Below are positions 41,531 through 50,451 of a stretch of 64,000 nucleotides of DNA, piece by piece; position 1 is the first letter of the stretch; every line of letters starts with the position of its first letter. The DNA lies in the NCBI GenBank assembly GCA_002415135.1, contig DIBY01000011.1, positions 49,291 through 113,290 on the forward strand, written 5' to 3'. Under the pieces are notes generated by a model. That model was not told where the DNA came from. It searched no databases and worked only from the letters and a program-made list of their open reading frames with translations. The position numbers and the translations under genes are program-made. Origin of the DNA: Flavobacteriales bacterium UBA5040. GTDB lineage: Bacteria; Bacteroidota; Bacteroidia; Flavobacteriales; Weeksellaceae.

Positions 41531-42661
41531 AATGATATTGACATATTCATCAATGCAAATCTCACATCGGATTTGCATTCTTTGTTGTTGAAGAAATCAC
41601 CTTTTGCAGAAGTGTCGATGCAGGAAATCGTGCAACAGATCAAAGGAAAAAAGGTCGCACAAAAGAAATTTCCTTATTTATTAAAAGATGGAATTATCTT
41701 TCCACCCAATTTGAATCTAGAACAGGCTTCCTCACAAGCTACGGCAGAATTTAAAGCTCAATATTTAAAAGGTAAAAGGTTTGTCGATTTGACTTGCGGC
41801 TTTGGAATCGACGCTTATTTTCTCTCTCAAAATTTTGAAGAAGTTATTTTGGTGGAACAGAATTTTGAATTGTCAGAAATTGTAAAACACAACTGGAAAA
41901 TTTTAGATAAAAAAGCAGATTTCATTAATGAAAATTTAGAAATTTTCTTAAAGAAAAATCAAGAAAAGTTTGATTTGATCTATCTCGATCCAGCCAGACG
42001 AGACGAACATAAAAACAAGAAATTTTTACTGGAAGACTTATCGCCAAACCTCTTAGAAATTCAGGATCAGCTATTGAAAATTTCTGATCAGATTATCATT
42101 AAACTTTCTCCGTTGATCGATATTTCGTATTTGATTTCAGCATTAAAGAATATTGAAGAAATTCAAATTATTGCTGTCAGAAACGAAGTGAAGGAATTGC
42201 TGGTTTTCATGCATTCAAAGAAAGATAAAGAGCATACTACAATCAGTTGCTTCAATCTTGAAAGTGAAGAGCATGCTTTTTCTTTTATTTTTGACGACGA
42301 GAAATCTGCAACGTCAGAATTTTCAGAGCCACTTCAATATTTGTATATTCCAAATAATGCCGTTTTAAAGTCAGGCGGATTTAATAGTATTTCAGAGAAA
42401 TTCAATTTAAAAAAATTACATCCTAATTCTCATTTTTATACTGCAGATGAACTTTTAGAAAACTTTCCCGGTAGAGTTTTAAAAGTAGAAATCATGGATT
42501 CGAAACAGATAAAAAAGGGCGAGAAGTTTAATATTATTTCAAAAAATTATCCTTTAACTCCAGATGAAATTAAGAAAAAATATAAAATTAAAGATGGTGG
42601 AAATGAGTACTTAATTTTTACTCAAACTCAGAAAAATAAAATTATTTTAAGAACTGTTTAG
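41516..42661 (+). CDS. Class I SAM-dependent methyltransferase with THUMP-like domain
   Basis: A 381-residue methyltransferase. Motif I is DLTCGFGIDA at 91-100, motif II-like VEQNFELSE follows, and the catalytic segment LDPAR at 157-161 precedes a C-terminal THUMP-like region (HPNSHFYTADELLENFPGR..., YPLTPDEIKKKYKIKDGG). I recall a family of flavobacterial methyltransferases like this, possibly acting on nucleic acids. There is no ATG before IFINANLTSD; the start is GTG at 41516 (or 41525), which falls inside the GxxExxY-flanking inverted repeat. The original start was probably displaced by the cassette. Confidence 0.85.
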   Translation: MKSVGNDIDIFINANLTSDLHSLLLKKSPFAEVSMQEIVQQIKGKKVAQKKFPYLLKDGIIFPPNLNLEQASSQATAEFKAQYLKGKRFVDLTCGFGIDAYFLSQNFEEVILVEQNFELSEIVKHNWKILDKKADFINENLEIFLKKNQEKFDLIYLDPARRDEHKNKKFLLEDLSPNLLEIQDQLLKISDQIIIKLSPLIDISYLISALKNIEEIQIIAVRNEVKELLVFMHSKKDKEHTTISCFNLESEEHAFSFIFDDEKSATSEFSEPLQYLYIPNNAVLKSGGFNSISEKFNLKKLHPNSHFYTADELLENFPGRVLKVEIMDSKQIKKGEKFNIISKNYPLTPDEIKKKYKIKDGGNEYLIFTQTQKNKIILRTV

Positions 42662-42677
42662 AATTTGTAGAAAACCT

Positions 42678-42708
42678 TTGTTAAATATGGTAATATTTCT
42701 TACTTTTG
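42678..42708 (+). promoter_or_regulatory. Promoter of the 42753 lipoprotein gene
   Basis: TTG at 42678-42680, a 20-base spacer and TACTTTTG at 42701-42708 match the Bacteroidota -33/-7 consensus. It lies 45 bases before the ATG. Confidence 0.6.
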
Positions 42709-42752
42709 GGGCATTGAAAATTATACAGATTCTTAATCATCATAAAGTAGAT

Positions 42753-43037
42753 ATGAAAAAAATTATTTTAGTCGTAGCAATCGCAGGTTTAGCCGCTAGT
42801 TGTCAAAAAATTCAAGCAGGTGGAAACAAAGGAGTGTTGAAAATGGAACATGGTGTCGAGCGATATAGCGATGACGTAATGAGCGATGAAGCAACGGCAG
42901 CAGTAAACGCAGCAGACGCTCAGAAATCTGCAGCAATGATGGCAGCTGACAGTTCTAAAGTAGTTGCTCAACCGGTAGTAATGAAGACGGATAGTGCGAT
43001 GGCAACTGAAATGCCTGCGTCAACTCCAACTAAATAG
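42753..43037 (+). CDS. Small lipoprotein with Ala/Met/Ser-rich tail
   Basis: A 94-residue lipoprotein: MKKIILVVAIAGLAASC with Cys17, then a low-complexity mature part rich in Ala, Met, Asp and Ser (DEATAAVNAADAQKSAAMMAADSS). I start at 42753 because that ATG gives a perfect lipobox and follows the promoter at the right distance; an upstream extension would cross the promoter. No domain is visible. Terminated by a strong TTCG-loop hairpin. Confidence 0.8.
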   Translation: MKKIILVVAIAGLAASCQKIQAGGNKGVLKMEHGVERYSDDVMSDEATAAVNAADAQKSAAMMAADSSKVVAQPVVMKTDSAMATEMPASTPTK

Positions 43038-43059
43038 AACTTTTCACATATTAAAAGGT

Positions 43060-43090
43060 AAATGTCTTGCTTCGGCGAGACATTTTTTTT
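43060..43090 (+). terminator. Terminator with TTCG loop
   Basis: AAATGTCTTGC-TTCG-GCGAGACATTT followed by eight Ts; stem with one mismatch and a UUCG tetraloop. Ends the 42753 gene. Confidence 0.85.
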
Positions 43091-43133
43091 ATTTTTACAA
43101 AGTTCGATGTTAAATAATTTTAATTAAAATAAA

Positions 43134-44513
43134 ATGAAAGAAACCTTAGATTACATTCAAGAAAATAAACAGCGTTATGTAGATGAACTTTTTGAATTGT
43201 TGAAAATCGCTTCTATCAGTGCAGATCCTGCTTATAAAGATGAAGTGTTAAAATGTGCTGATGAAGTTTCAAAGTTTTTGAAGGCAGCAGGAGCAGACGA
43301 AGTTGAAGTTTGCCCAACCAAAGGATATCCAATTGTTTACGGTGAAAAATTAATTGATAAAAATTTGCCGACCGTTTTAGTTTACGGACATTATGATGTA
43401 CAACCACCAGATCCATTGGAGTTATGGACCAAGCCACCTTTTGAACCTTATATCGAGAAAACAGAAATTCATCCGGACGGTGCCATTTTCGCCAGAGGTT
43501 CTGCTGATGATAAAGGACAGTTTTTTATGCACATCAAAGCTTTTGAAGCGATGATGAAAACCGATACTTTACCTTGTAATGTTAAATTTATTTTTGAAGG
43601 TGAGGAAGAAGTAGGATCTAAAAGTTTAGAAGCTTTCGTGAATGAAAATAAAGAAAAATTATCATGTGATGTTATTTTGATTTCAGACACGCATATTTAT
43701 TCTAATGAGCAACCAACGGTGACTACAGGTTTACGTGGTTTGAGTTATGTTGAAGTGGAAGTGGAAGGACCAAACCGTGATCTGCACTCTGGTTTGTACG
43801 GCGGAGCGGTTCCAAATCCTATTCACGTTCTTTCGAGAATGATTGCGAATTTGATCGATGAAGATGGACATATCACGGTTGATGGCTTTTATGATAATGT
43901 GGAAACGGTTTCTGATGCAGAAAGAGCTGACATGAATAAATTGAAAGATGATCCGGAACATTTCAAAAAATCGATTGGTTTAAATGGAGTAGAAGGTGAA
44001 AAAGGATATACGACTTTAGAAAGAACGTCCATTCGTCCAACTTTGGATTGCAATGGAATTTGGGGTGGTTATATTGGAGAAGGTGCAAAAACGGTGATTC
44101 CGTCCAAAGCATTTGCAAAAATATCAATGAGATTGGTTCCTTATCAAACTCCAGATGAGATCACCGAAAAGTTTACCAAATATTTTGAAAAAATTGCGCC
44201 TGCAAATGTCAAAGTGAAAGTAAATCCACACCACGGTGGAATTCCTTACGTTTTGCCAAGTGACACTAAAGAATTTTTAGCGGCAAAAACTGCCATGGAA
44301 ACTGCGTTTGGTAAGGAAGTTCTCCCGTACAGAAGTGGTGGTAGTATTCCAATCACGGCGATGTTCGAGCAGGTCTTAGAAGCCAAATCAGTATTGATGG
44401 GCTTTGGATTAGATTCCGATGCGATTCACTCCCCGAATGAGCATTATGGATTGTTTAACTTTTATAAAGGAATTGAAAGTATTCCCTTATTCTTTGAGAA
44501 TTACACAAAGTAA
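43134..44513 (+). CDS. M20 family dipeptidase
   Basis: A 459-residue metallopeptidase of the CNDP/carnosinase-like group. Metal ligands appear as YGHYDVQP (His86, Asp88), RGSADDKGQ (Asp125-Asp126), the FEGEEEVGS pair of glutamates (Glu157-Glu159 region), the later SDT, and the HSPNE segment near the C-terminus. The dimerisation domain includes VEGPNRDLHSGLYGGAVPNP. It hydrolyses dipeptides in the cytoplasm; no signal peptide is seen. Monocistronic between two terminators. Confidence 0.92.
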   Translation: MKETLDYIQENKQRYVDELFELLKIASISADPAYKDEVLKCADEVSKFLKAAGADEVEVCPTKGYPIVYGEKLIDKNLPTVLVYGHYDVQPPDPLELWTKPPFEPYIEKTEIHPDGAIFARGSADDKGQFFMHIKAFEAMMKTDTLPCNVKFIFEGEEEVGSKSLEAFVNENKEKLSCDVILISDTHIYSNEQPTVTTGLRGLSYVEVEVEGPNRDLHSGLYGGAVPNPIHVLSRMIANLIDEDGHITVDGFYDNVETVSDAERADMNKLKDDPEHFKKSIGLNGVEGEKGYTTLERTSIRPTLDCNGIWGGYIGEGAKTVIPSKAFAKISMRLVPYQTPDEITEKFTKYFEKIAPANVKVKVNPHHGGIPYVLPSDTKEFLAAKTAMETAFGKEVLPYRSGGSIPITAMFEQVLEAKSVLMGFGLDSDAIHSPNEHYGLFNFYKGIESIPLFFENYTK

Positions 44514-44523
44514 CTTTACTTAT

Positions 44524-44554
44524 AAAGCCATTTTTTACGGAGAATGGCTTTTTT
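44524..44554 (+). terminator. Terminator of the dipeptidase gene
   Basis: AAGCCATT (44525-44532) and AATGGCTT (44543-44550) followed by Ts, 10 bases after the stop. Confidence 0.85.
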
Positions 44555-44619
44555 GTTAATTATGATTTTTGAAAATGCAGATAAATTACATACATTGCGA
44601 CTTAATTTAAATATTTAAT

Positions 44620-45543
44620 ATGAAAAAACTTCTATTATCTTTAATGACTATAAGTTCATTAAGTTTATTTTCGCAACAATTAATTTCTTTTGAACCCTCA
44701 GAAGGTTACGTTACGGGAGACCTTAATGGTCAAGTGGGATGGACAACCACAGGAATAGGTCCTGGTACATTTGTTACTAATCAAGTCGTATCTAATGATG
44801 TAGCAACAGATGGTGTAAATTCTTTAAAAATTGTTAAGGAAACAGCGTTCTCTGGTCAGCAAAATCCTGTAGTGGGTGGATTTAAATCGTTAGGTGAAAC
44901 CATAGCGCATAATGATTTTACCATATCATTTGACATCAGATTAACTGAACAAGGTAATAACGCATCTGCGTTTGAATTTCAAACAGTGGGCGATACTCCT
45001 GCTGGGTCAGGATATATTATCAGATTGAGATTTACCGAAACCGGTTCTATCTTAGCTGCACAAACTGTGGGAGGTGCTGCCTCATTTGCAACAACTAGCG
45101 GACAATGGGTACCTAATACTTGGTATCGAGTTAAGATTGTAGGTTCAGCTTCTGGATTATCTTATTATTTAGATAATACCCGAATTCTGACAGGAGCATT
45201 TTTCCAGGAATATGCATTTACAGATATGAGATTTGTACATGATAACTATGCTGGTAATGGTTATATGGATAGAATCGCTATCAACAATGAGGCAGCTCTT
45301 GCAACAGGTAATTTGCTATCTACAATTTCAAAAATAACGGTTTATCCTAATCCAACTTCAGATTATTTAAACTTTAGTGGAAAAGTGTTCTCTGCTCAAA
45401 TTTTTGATGCTGCAGGTAGAACTGTTTCATCTTCAAAAGTTTCTAACGGCCAAGTGAATGTAACAAACCTTGCAAAAGGAGTTTACATTGTTAAGTTTGA
45501 AACTGAAAATGGAACTCAGACTGAAAAGTTCATCAAAAAATAA
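44620..45543 (+). CDS. T9SS-sorted secreted protein with lectin/LamG-like domain
   Basis: A 307-residue extracellular protein: signal peptide (MKKLLLSLMTISSLSLFSQ), a jelly-roll-like middle domain (SFDIRLTEQGNNASAFEFQTVG, GSGYIIRLRFTETGS, NTWYRVKIVGSASGLSYYLDNTR) and a type A T9SS sorting domain over about the last 75 residues (KITVYPNPTSDYLNF ... DAAGRTV ... NLAKGVYIVKFETENG...TEKFIKK). It should be exported through the type IX system and attached or released at the surface. Middle domain resembles concanavalin/LamG folds; ligand unknown. Confidence 0.88.
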   Translation: MKKLLLSLMTISSLSLFSQQLISFEPSEGYVTGDLNGQVGWTTTGIGPGTFVTNQVVSNDVATDGVNSLKIVKETAFSGQQNPVVGGFKSLGETIAHNDFTISFDIRLTEQGNNASAFEFQTVGDTPAGSGYIIRLRFTETGSILAAQTVGGAASFATTSGQWVPNTWYRVKIVGSASGLSYYLDNTRILTGAFFQEYAFTDMRFVHDNYAGNGYMDRIAINNEAALATGNLLSTISKITVYPNPTSDYLNFSGKVFSAQIFDAAGRTVSSSKVSNGQVNVTNLAKGVYIVKFETENGTQTEKFIKK

Positions 45544-45566
45544 TTTCTAATTATTTTGAAATTTAT

Positions 45567-45594
45567 AACGCCTCATTTTCGAGGCGTTTTTTTT
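45567..45594 (+). terminator. Terminator of the T9SS cargo gene
   Basis: AACGCCTC (45567-45574) and GAGGCGTT (45581-45588) with a 6-base loop and eight Ts. Confidence 0.9.
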
Positions 45595-45710
45595 GTGCGT
45601 AGTTTAAATATCAATCTAATAGATTTTCAGAATAGGATGTTTCAGCAATTAAAATCAGAGAAATTCTCCTACGTCAACGAGTTTTTTTATCTTTAAAGAA
45701 ATTAAATTCA

Positions 45711-46415
45711 ATGAAAAATAAAGTCGCATATATTACGGGTGGAACAAAAGGAATCGGTTTAGGAATCGCAGAAGTACTCCACAAACATGGAATTACTGTC
45801 GCTATTTCTGGACGTAATAAAGAAGATGCACTGGAGGTCGCGAATCAATTATCGACCATGGAAGCTCCGGTTTTTGGAATAGGTTCTGATGTGAAGAATT
45901 TTGAAGACGAAAAAAACGCAATCGCCGAAATCACCAAAAAATTCGGAAAAATTGATTATGTCATTGCCAATGCAGGTTTGGGAGTTTTTAAACCAGTTGA
46001 TCAACTTTCAACTGAAGAATGGTCGTCCATGATTGACACTAACCTTACCGGAATTTTTCATACGTTGAAAGCCTCAGTTGAAGAATTAAAAAAGACGGAA
46101 GGATATTTCATCACCATTTCAAGTTTAGCAGGAACGAACTTCTTTGAAAACGGTTCAGGTTATAACGCTTCAAAATTTGGTGCCGTCGGATTCACGCAGG
46201 CAGCAATGTTAGATCTAAGAAAATACAATATTAAAGTTTCTACCATTATGCCTGGTTCAGTTTCTACTCATTTTAATGGAAATGAACCTTCGGAAAAAGA
46301 TTCCTGGAAAATTCAACCCGAAGATATCGGTCAATTAATCATGGATATTTTTAAAATGAATCCACGCACTTTACCTAGCAAAATTGAGATTAGACCTTTA
46401 CAACCAAAAGGTTAA
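45711..46415 (+). CDS. SDR family oxidoreductase (3-oxoacyl-reductase-like)
   Basis: A 234-residue classical SDR: TGGTKGIGLGIAEVL N-terminal motif, ANAGLG, Ser in ISSLAG, and the catalytic YNASK. The minimal length, without a lid extension, suits FabG-like reductases, but no fatty-acid synthesis gene is adjacent and substrate is open. It ends just 30 bases before the operator palindrome that precedes etfB, so it is probably not part of the etf transcript. Confidence 0.9.
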   Translation: MKNKVAYITGGTKGIGLGIAEVLHKHGITVAISGRNKEDALEVANQLSTMEAPVFGIGSDVKNFEDEKNAIAEITKKFGKIDYVIANAGLGVFKPVDQLSTEEWSSMIDTNLTGIFHTLKASVEELKKTEGYFITISSLAGTNFFENGSGYNASKFGAVGFTQAAMLDLRKYNIKVSTIMPGSVSTHFNGNEPSEKDSWKIQPEDIGQLIMDIFKMNPRTLPSKIEIRPLQPKG

Positions 46416-46444
46416 TTATGTATGAAATATAAATTTCTTCAAAA

Positions 46445-46462
46445 TACTATGCATGCATAGTA
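46445..46462. promoter_or_regulatory. Operator palindrome upstream of etfBA (perfect)
   Basis: TACTATGCATGCATAGTA, identical to the distal site before marR. A weak -7-like TATCTTAG lies 10 bases downstream (46473-46480), so the palindrome covers the spacer/-33 zone, and etfB starts 47 bases after the site. Confidence 0.75.
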
Positions 46463-46508
46463 AATAATTTTTTATCTTAGCAAACAGTAAAACAATAAAT
46501 ATTAGCAC

Positions 46509-47255
46509 ATGAAAATATTAGTTTGTATCAGTAGTGTCCCAGATACTACGTCCAAAATTAATTTTACAGCAGACAAATCTGCTTTCGACAAAAATGGAAT
46601 TCAGTGGGTGATCAATCCTTTAGATGAATTCGGCTTAACTAAAGCCATCAAATTGCAGGAATCAGCAGGAGCAACCGTTACGGTACTTAATGTTGGTGAT
46701 GTAACCACCGAACCAGTGATCAGAAAATCATTAGCAATTGGTGCAAATGATGCGATCAGAATTAATATTGAACCAAAAGACAGTTTTTCTGTCGCCAAAG
46801 AAATCGCGAATGTCGCTCAAGCTGGTGGCTACGATCTGATCCTTTGTGGTAAAGAATCGATCGATTATAACGGTGGAGCTGTTCCAGGAATGGTTGCTCA
46901 GTTATTAAATCAACCTTTTGTAAATGCTTGTGTAGGTTTAGAAGTAAATGGAGCTGAAGCTACTGCAGTTAGAGAGATCGAAGGTGGTAAAGAAACTATT
47001 TCAGTAAAACTTCCAGCGGTAATCGCAGGTCAAAAAGGAATGGTTGACGAGAAAGATTTAATTATCCCGAACATGCGTGGAATTATGTCTGCCAGATCAA
47101 AACCATTAACGGTGACTGAACCAATCAATAGCGAAGTAAAAGTAGATGCAGTTTCTTTTGATTCTGTTCCTGCCAGAGCGGCTGTGAAAATGGTAACTCC
47201 AGACAACCTTGATGAATTGGTAAGATTACTTCACGAAGAAGCGAAAGTAATTTAA
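46509..47255 (+). CDS. etfB: Electron transfer flavoprotein beta subunit
   Basis: A 248-residue ETF beta subunit. KILVCISSVPDT, WVINPLDEFGLTKAIKL, and CGKESIDYNGGAVPGMVAQLL (the AMP/FAD-binding loop) are diagnostic. ETF accepts electrons from acyl-CoA dehydrogenases such as that encoded at 27.3 kb and hands them to a quinone oxidoreductase. It is followed by etfA 23 bases later. The upstream palindrome, shared with the marR-fad operon, suggests coordinate control with beta-oxidation. Confidence 0.95.
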   Translation: MKILVCISSVPDTTSKINFTADKSAFDKNGIQWVINPLDEFGLTKAIKLQESAGATVTVLNVGDVTTEPVIRKSLAIGANDAIRINIEPKDSFSVAKEIANVAQAGGYDLILCGKESIDYNGGAVPGMVAQLLNQPFVNACVGLEVNGAEATAVREIEGGKETISVKLPAVIAGQKGMVDEKDLIIPNMRGIMSARSKPLTVTEPINSEVKVDAVSFDSVPARAAVKMVTPDNLDELVRLLHEEAKVI

Positions 47256-47278
47256 TTCTAACCTTAAACAAAATCAAA

Positions 47279-48226
47279 ATGGCAATATTCGTATATGCAG
47301 AAAATATAAACGGAATCTATAAAAAAGCAGCATTTGAGGCGGTTTCTTACGCCAAAGCAATCGCTGACAAAGATGGAGATACCGTTACCGCAATTTCCGT
47401 AAACCCAACAGATTCTTCCGACTTATTATATAAATATGGTGCAAACCAAGTTCTAAATATTAAAGACGAAGGTTTGAAAAGTTTCAGTGCAAAAGCTTAT
47501 GCGCAAGCAGTAAATGAAGTAGCAGACGGAAATATCATCGTATTCCCTCACACCACAGATGCTTCTTCAATTGCACCCATGTTGGCGATTATGAAGAATT
47601 ATTCTTTGATCACCAATGCAATTGAAACTCCAGAAAGCATTACTCCTTTCCAAGTGAAAAGAAGAGCTTTTTCCGGTAAAGGAATGATGCACGCAAAAGC
47701 AGAAGCAGCCGGAGTTATCGTGACGGTTTCTCAAAATGCTTACGGCGTTAAAGAAAATACAGTTGCAGGATCTGAAGAAGTGAAAAATTTATCAGTAGCT
47801 AATGAAGATACCAAAGTTCTTTCGCACGAACAGAGCTCTGGAAAATTAGATTTGAAAGAAGCTGAAATAGTTGTTTCTGCAGGTCGTGGAATGAAAGGTC
47901 CAGAGAATTGGGGAATGGTTGAAGATTTAGCCAACCTTTTAGGTGCTGCTACCGCTTGTTCCAAACCAGTTTCTGATATTGGATGGAGACCTCATGCTGA
48001 ACACGTTGGGCAAACTGGTAAAGCAATTTCACCAAATCTGTATATCGCGATTGGTATTTCAGGAGCCATTCAGCATTTGGCTGGAGTGAATTCTTCTAAG
48101 ACGATTGTGGTGATCAACAATGATCCAGAAGCTCCTTTCTTCAAATCTGCGGATTATGGAGTAGTAGGCGATGCCTTCCAGATTATTCCGGAATTAACTC
48201 AGAAAATTAAAGCTTTGAAAGGATAA
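47279..48226 (+). CDS. etfA: Electron transfer flavoprotein alpha subunit
   Basis: A 315-residue ETF alpha subunit. The C-terminal FAD domain shows VVSAGRGMKGPENWGMVEDLANLLGAA, SRPVSD-like SKPVSDIGWRPHAEHVGQTGK and the GISGAIQHLAGVNSSKTIVVINNDPEAP motif, all typical. It binds the FAD cofactor at the interface with EtfB. It ends with a terminator, so etfBA is a two-gene unit. Confidence 0.95.
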   Translation: MAIFVYAENINGIYKKAAFEAVSYAKAIADKDGDTVTAISVNPTDSSDLLYKYGANQVLNIKDEGLKSFSAKAYAQAVNEVADGNIIVFPHTTDASSIAPMLAIMKNYSLITNAIETPESITPFQVKRRAFSGKGMMHAKAEAAGVIVTVSQNAYGVKENTVAGSEEVKNLSVANEDTKVLSHEQSSGKLDLKEAEIVVSAGRGMKGPENWGMVEDLANLLGAATACSKPVSDIGWRPHAEHVGQTGKAISPNLYIAIGISGAIQHLAGVNSSKTIVVINNDPEAPFFKSADYGVVGDAFQIIPELTQKIKALKG

Positions 48227-48250
48227 GAACATCTTTCAGAACATCATATT

Positions 48251-48275
48251 AAACGCCGAATCACTTCGGCGTTTT
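48251..48275 (+). terminator. Terminator of etfBA
   Basis: AAACGCCGAA, loop TCAC, TTCGGCGTTTTT, 25 bases after the etfA stop. Confidence 0.88.
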
Positions 48276-48383
48276 TCTTTTTATACTATTTCCTTAGAAA
48301 AAGAAATCTTCAAAAATAATTACGGTCTTAATAAAATGACTAATTTTACTTATAGACCATTTTTAATGTAAGAATTTTTGTTA

Positions 48384-49754
48384 ATGGAAATGTTTATTTG
48401 GAACATGGCGATTTCGTTCCAGCTACTTTTTATAATTATTAGTAGCGTCATTTTCATATATCTTCGGGAGAAAAGTTTTAAATATTATGCTCTCTATAAT
48501 ATTTTCTTGATTATGTATCTATTGAGTCGATATGATTCTGTTTACTACGGATTTGAAAATCTCCTTGCTGGATTTATCGGTACAACCAACTCCAAAGTTT
48601 TTACGGAAATCCTAAATTTTTTCATTCAGGTCATCTTTTATAATTTGTATTCGATGTTTGCGCTGTACTTTCTTGATCTGGATAAGCGGGTCAAAAAGTA
48701 CTTTAATAAAGTAGTTTTAACCTTGAGGATTTTGGGCGGATTATTTTTTATTTTTGCAGTCCTGTCTTATGTTTTGAAAAATTCTGATTTGTATATTCTA
48801 CTGTACACTTTTATTTATTTGCCGGTGATGCTCACCTTATTTTTGATTTCGGTAGTACAATCTGTGAATCGATCTGGTAAACACAAAGACTTTTTCCTTT
48901 TTGGAGTTACCTCTTATATTTGTTGTGCGCTTATAGCATTTACAGGCACTTTTATTCCTTCGTTAAATATTAAAAATCCTATTTCTTTTTTCTACGTGGG
49001 GATCATTATAGAAACCATCTTTTTCAGTCTCGGTTTAGCCTATAAAATAAAGATCATCAATGATGAAAAAAACCGTGTGCGAAATTTGATCACCACTCAT
49101 AAGCATGAACAAGAGATCAGTAAATTAGAGGGTTTAATGGAAGGCGAAGAAAATGAAAGAAAGAGAATTGCAGAAGAACTTCACGATGGTATTGCCGGTG
49201 ATTTACTGGCGATAAAATTTAATCTTTCCAATATCAATGTTTCCACGGAATCTCCTGTGAATGTTGGCGTTTTGAAAGAAGTTTCCCAAATTATTGATAA
49301 TTCCTGTGTCCAAATTAGAGAAATTTCCCACAATCTTTCCCCAAGTTCCATCACCAATTTTGGTTTACTGCAAACAGTAGAGAACTTATGTAAAAAAATG
49401 GAATCGGTTTATAAGATTAAAGTGAATTTTAATTTTTCAGGTGATGAAATCAACATTAATAAAAATGTAGAGACCCATATTTACAGAATTATTCAGGAAC
49501 TGGTTAACAACGTCGTAAAACATTCACAAGCGTCGATAGCTGATGTGAGCATTAATTACAAAAAACCTCAAATTACAATTTCAGTTCAGGATAACGGAAC
49601 AGGATTTTCGGAGGAACAAACTTCAAATGGAATTGGTCTTAGCAATATCGATTCTAGAATACGATTTTTAAATGCGAAAATTAAAAAAGACAGCCATAAA
49701 CAAGGTACTTTATTTACCATTTCAATTAATTTAGATGATATTTACAAAACATAG
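48384..49754 (+). CDS. Orphan sensor histidine kinase, seven-TM (DISM-like) with HisKA_3
   Basis: A 456-residue kinase. About seven hydrophobic helices (residues 5-220) form a 7TM sensor domain; a coiled coil (HKHEQEISKLEGLMEGEENERKR) leads to the HisKA_3 dimerisation motif with His267 in ERKRIAEELHDGIAGDLLAI, and a HATPase_c domain with N-box IIQELVNNVVKHSQ, DNGTGFS and GIGLSNID. This is the NarX/DegS/LiaS group, which uses NarL-type regulators. No response regulator is encoded next to it. The start is the ATG at 48384; a TTG two codons upstream is less likely. Confidence 0.88.
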   Translation: MEMFIWNMAISFQLLFIIISSVIFIYLREKSFKYYALYNIFLIMYLLSRYDSVYYGFENLLAGFIGTTNSKVFTEILNFFIQVIFYNLYSMFALYFLDLDKRVKKYFNKVVLTLRILGGLFFIFAVLSYVLKNSDLYILLYTFIYLPVMLTLFLISVVQSVNRSGKHKDFFLFGVTSYICCALIAFTGTFIPSLNIKNPISFFYVGIIIETIFFSLGLAYKIKIINDEKNRVRNLITTHKHEQEISKLEGLMEGEENERKRIAEELHDGIAGDLLAIKFNLSNINVSTESPVNVGVLKEVSQIIDNSCVQIREISHNLSPSSITNFGLLQTVENLCKKMESVYKIKVNFNFSGDEININKNVETHIYRIIQELVNNVVKHSQASIADVSINYKKPQITISVQDNGTGFSEEQTSNGIGLSNIDSRIRFLNAKIKKDSHKQGTLFTISINLDDIYKT

Positions 49755-49827
49755 ATGATATTTGGCATTTTTACAAAATATCTCCCTTAAAACCTTCTAA
49801 AACAAATCGCTTCTCTAAAAAATAATT

Positions 49828-49835
49828 TATATTTG
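49828..49835 (+). promoter_or_regulatory. -7 element close to the bifunctional nuclease ATG
   Basis: TATATTTG ends five bases before the ATG at 49840. If used, the transcript would be leaderless or nearly so. No clear -33 TTG is seen. Confidence 0.5.
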
Positions 49836-49839
49836 TCGT

Positions 49840-50436
49840 ATGGATTATAAAAAATTAACCATTCGCGGAATTTCCTATAGCCAAACGCAATCTGGCGCGT
49901 ATGCCTTGCTTTTGGAACATGAAGACACTAATATTAAATTGCCAGTTGTAATTGGTAATTTCGAAGCACAATCTATTTCATTAGGTTTAGAAAAAGATAT
50001 TCATCCACCGCGACCTCTTACGCATGACTTGTTTTCAAAATTTGTTCTAGCAACTCATTTTGAGATTACCTCTGTTATTATTTATCAAATCATCGACGGC
50101 GTATTTTTCTCGAACATCAATTTTAAAAATAAAACGACGGAAGAAGAATTAATCCTGGATGCAAGAACTTCTGATGCGGTTGCGATGGCGGTCCGTTTTG
50201 ATGCACCGATTTATACTACTCAGCAAGTTTTAAATGAAGCTGGGATTTTATTGGAACTCGATGTACCTTCCAAGGAAATTGACATTACTGATGATATTGA
50301 AGTAGAAGGAAATTTATCGAGTCTTAGTAATGAAGATTTAACAAAATTGCTCGAAGACGCCGTGAAAGATGAAGACTTCGATGTTGCTTTAGAAATTCAG
50401 GAAGAAATAAAACGTAGAAAAAAGAAAATCGATTAA
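49840..50436 (+). CDS. Bifunctional nuclease family protein (DUF151)
   Basis: A 198-residue protein with a DUF151/BFN domain: LTIRGISYSQTQSGAYALLLEHE, LPVVIGNFEAQSISLGLE, PLTHDLFSKFV, ARTSDAVAMAVRFDAPIY. BFN proteins have been described with RNase and DNase activity. The C-terminal part (SLSNEDLTKLLEDAVKDEDFDVALEIQEEIKRRK) looks like a UvrB/UvrC-type UVR helix pair, which binds DNA-repair partners. Together these suggest a nucleic-acid role. It is followed after 15 bases by the NupG-like gene, consistent with a pair in nucleotide or nucleoside use. Confidence 0.88.
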   Translation: MDYKKLTIRGISYSQTQSGAYALLLEHEDTNIKLPVVIGNFEAQSISLGLEKDIHPPRPLTHDLFSKFVLATHFEITSVIIYQIIDGVFFSNINFKNKTTEEELILDARTSDAVAMAVRFDAPIYTTQQVLNEAGILLELDVPSKEIDITDDIEVEGNLSSLSNEDLTKLLEDAVKDEDFDVALEIQEEIKRRKKKID

Positions 50437-50451
50437 TAATTTAAGAATATT

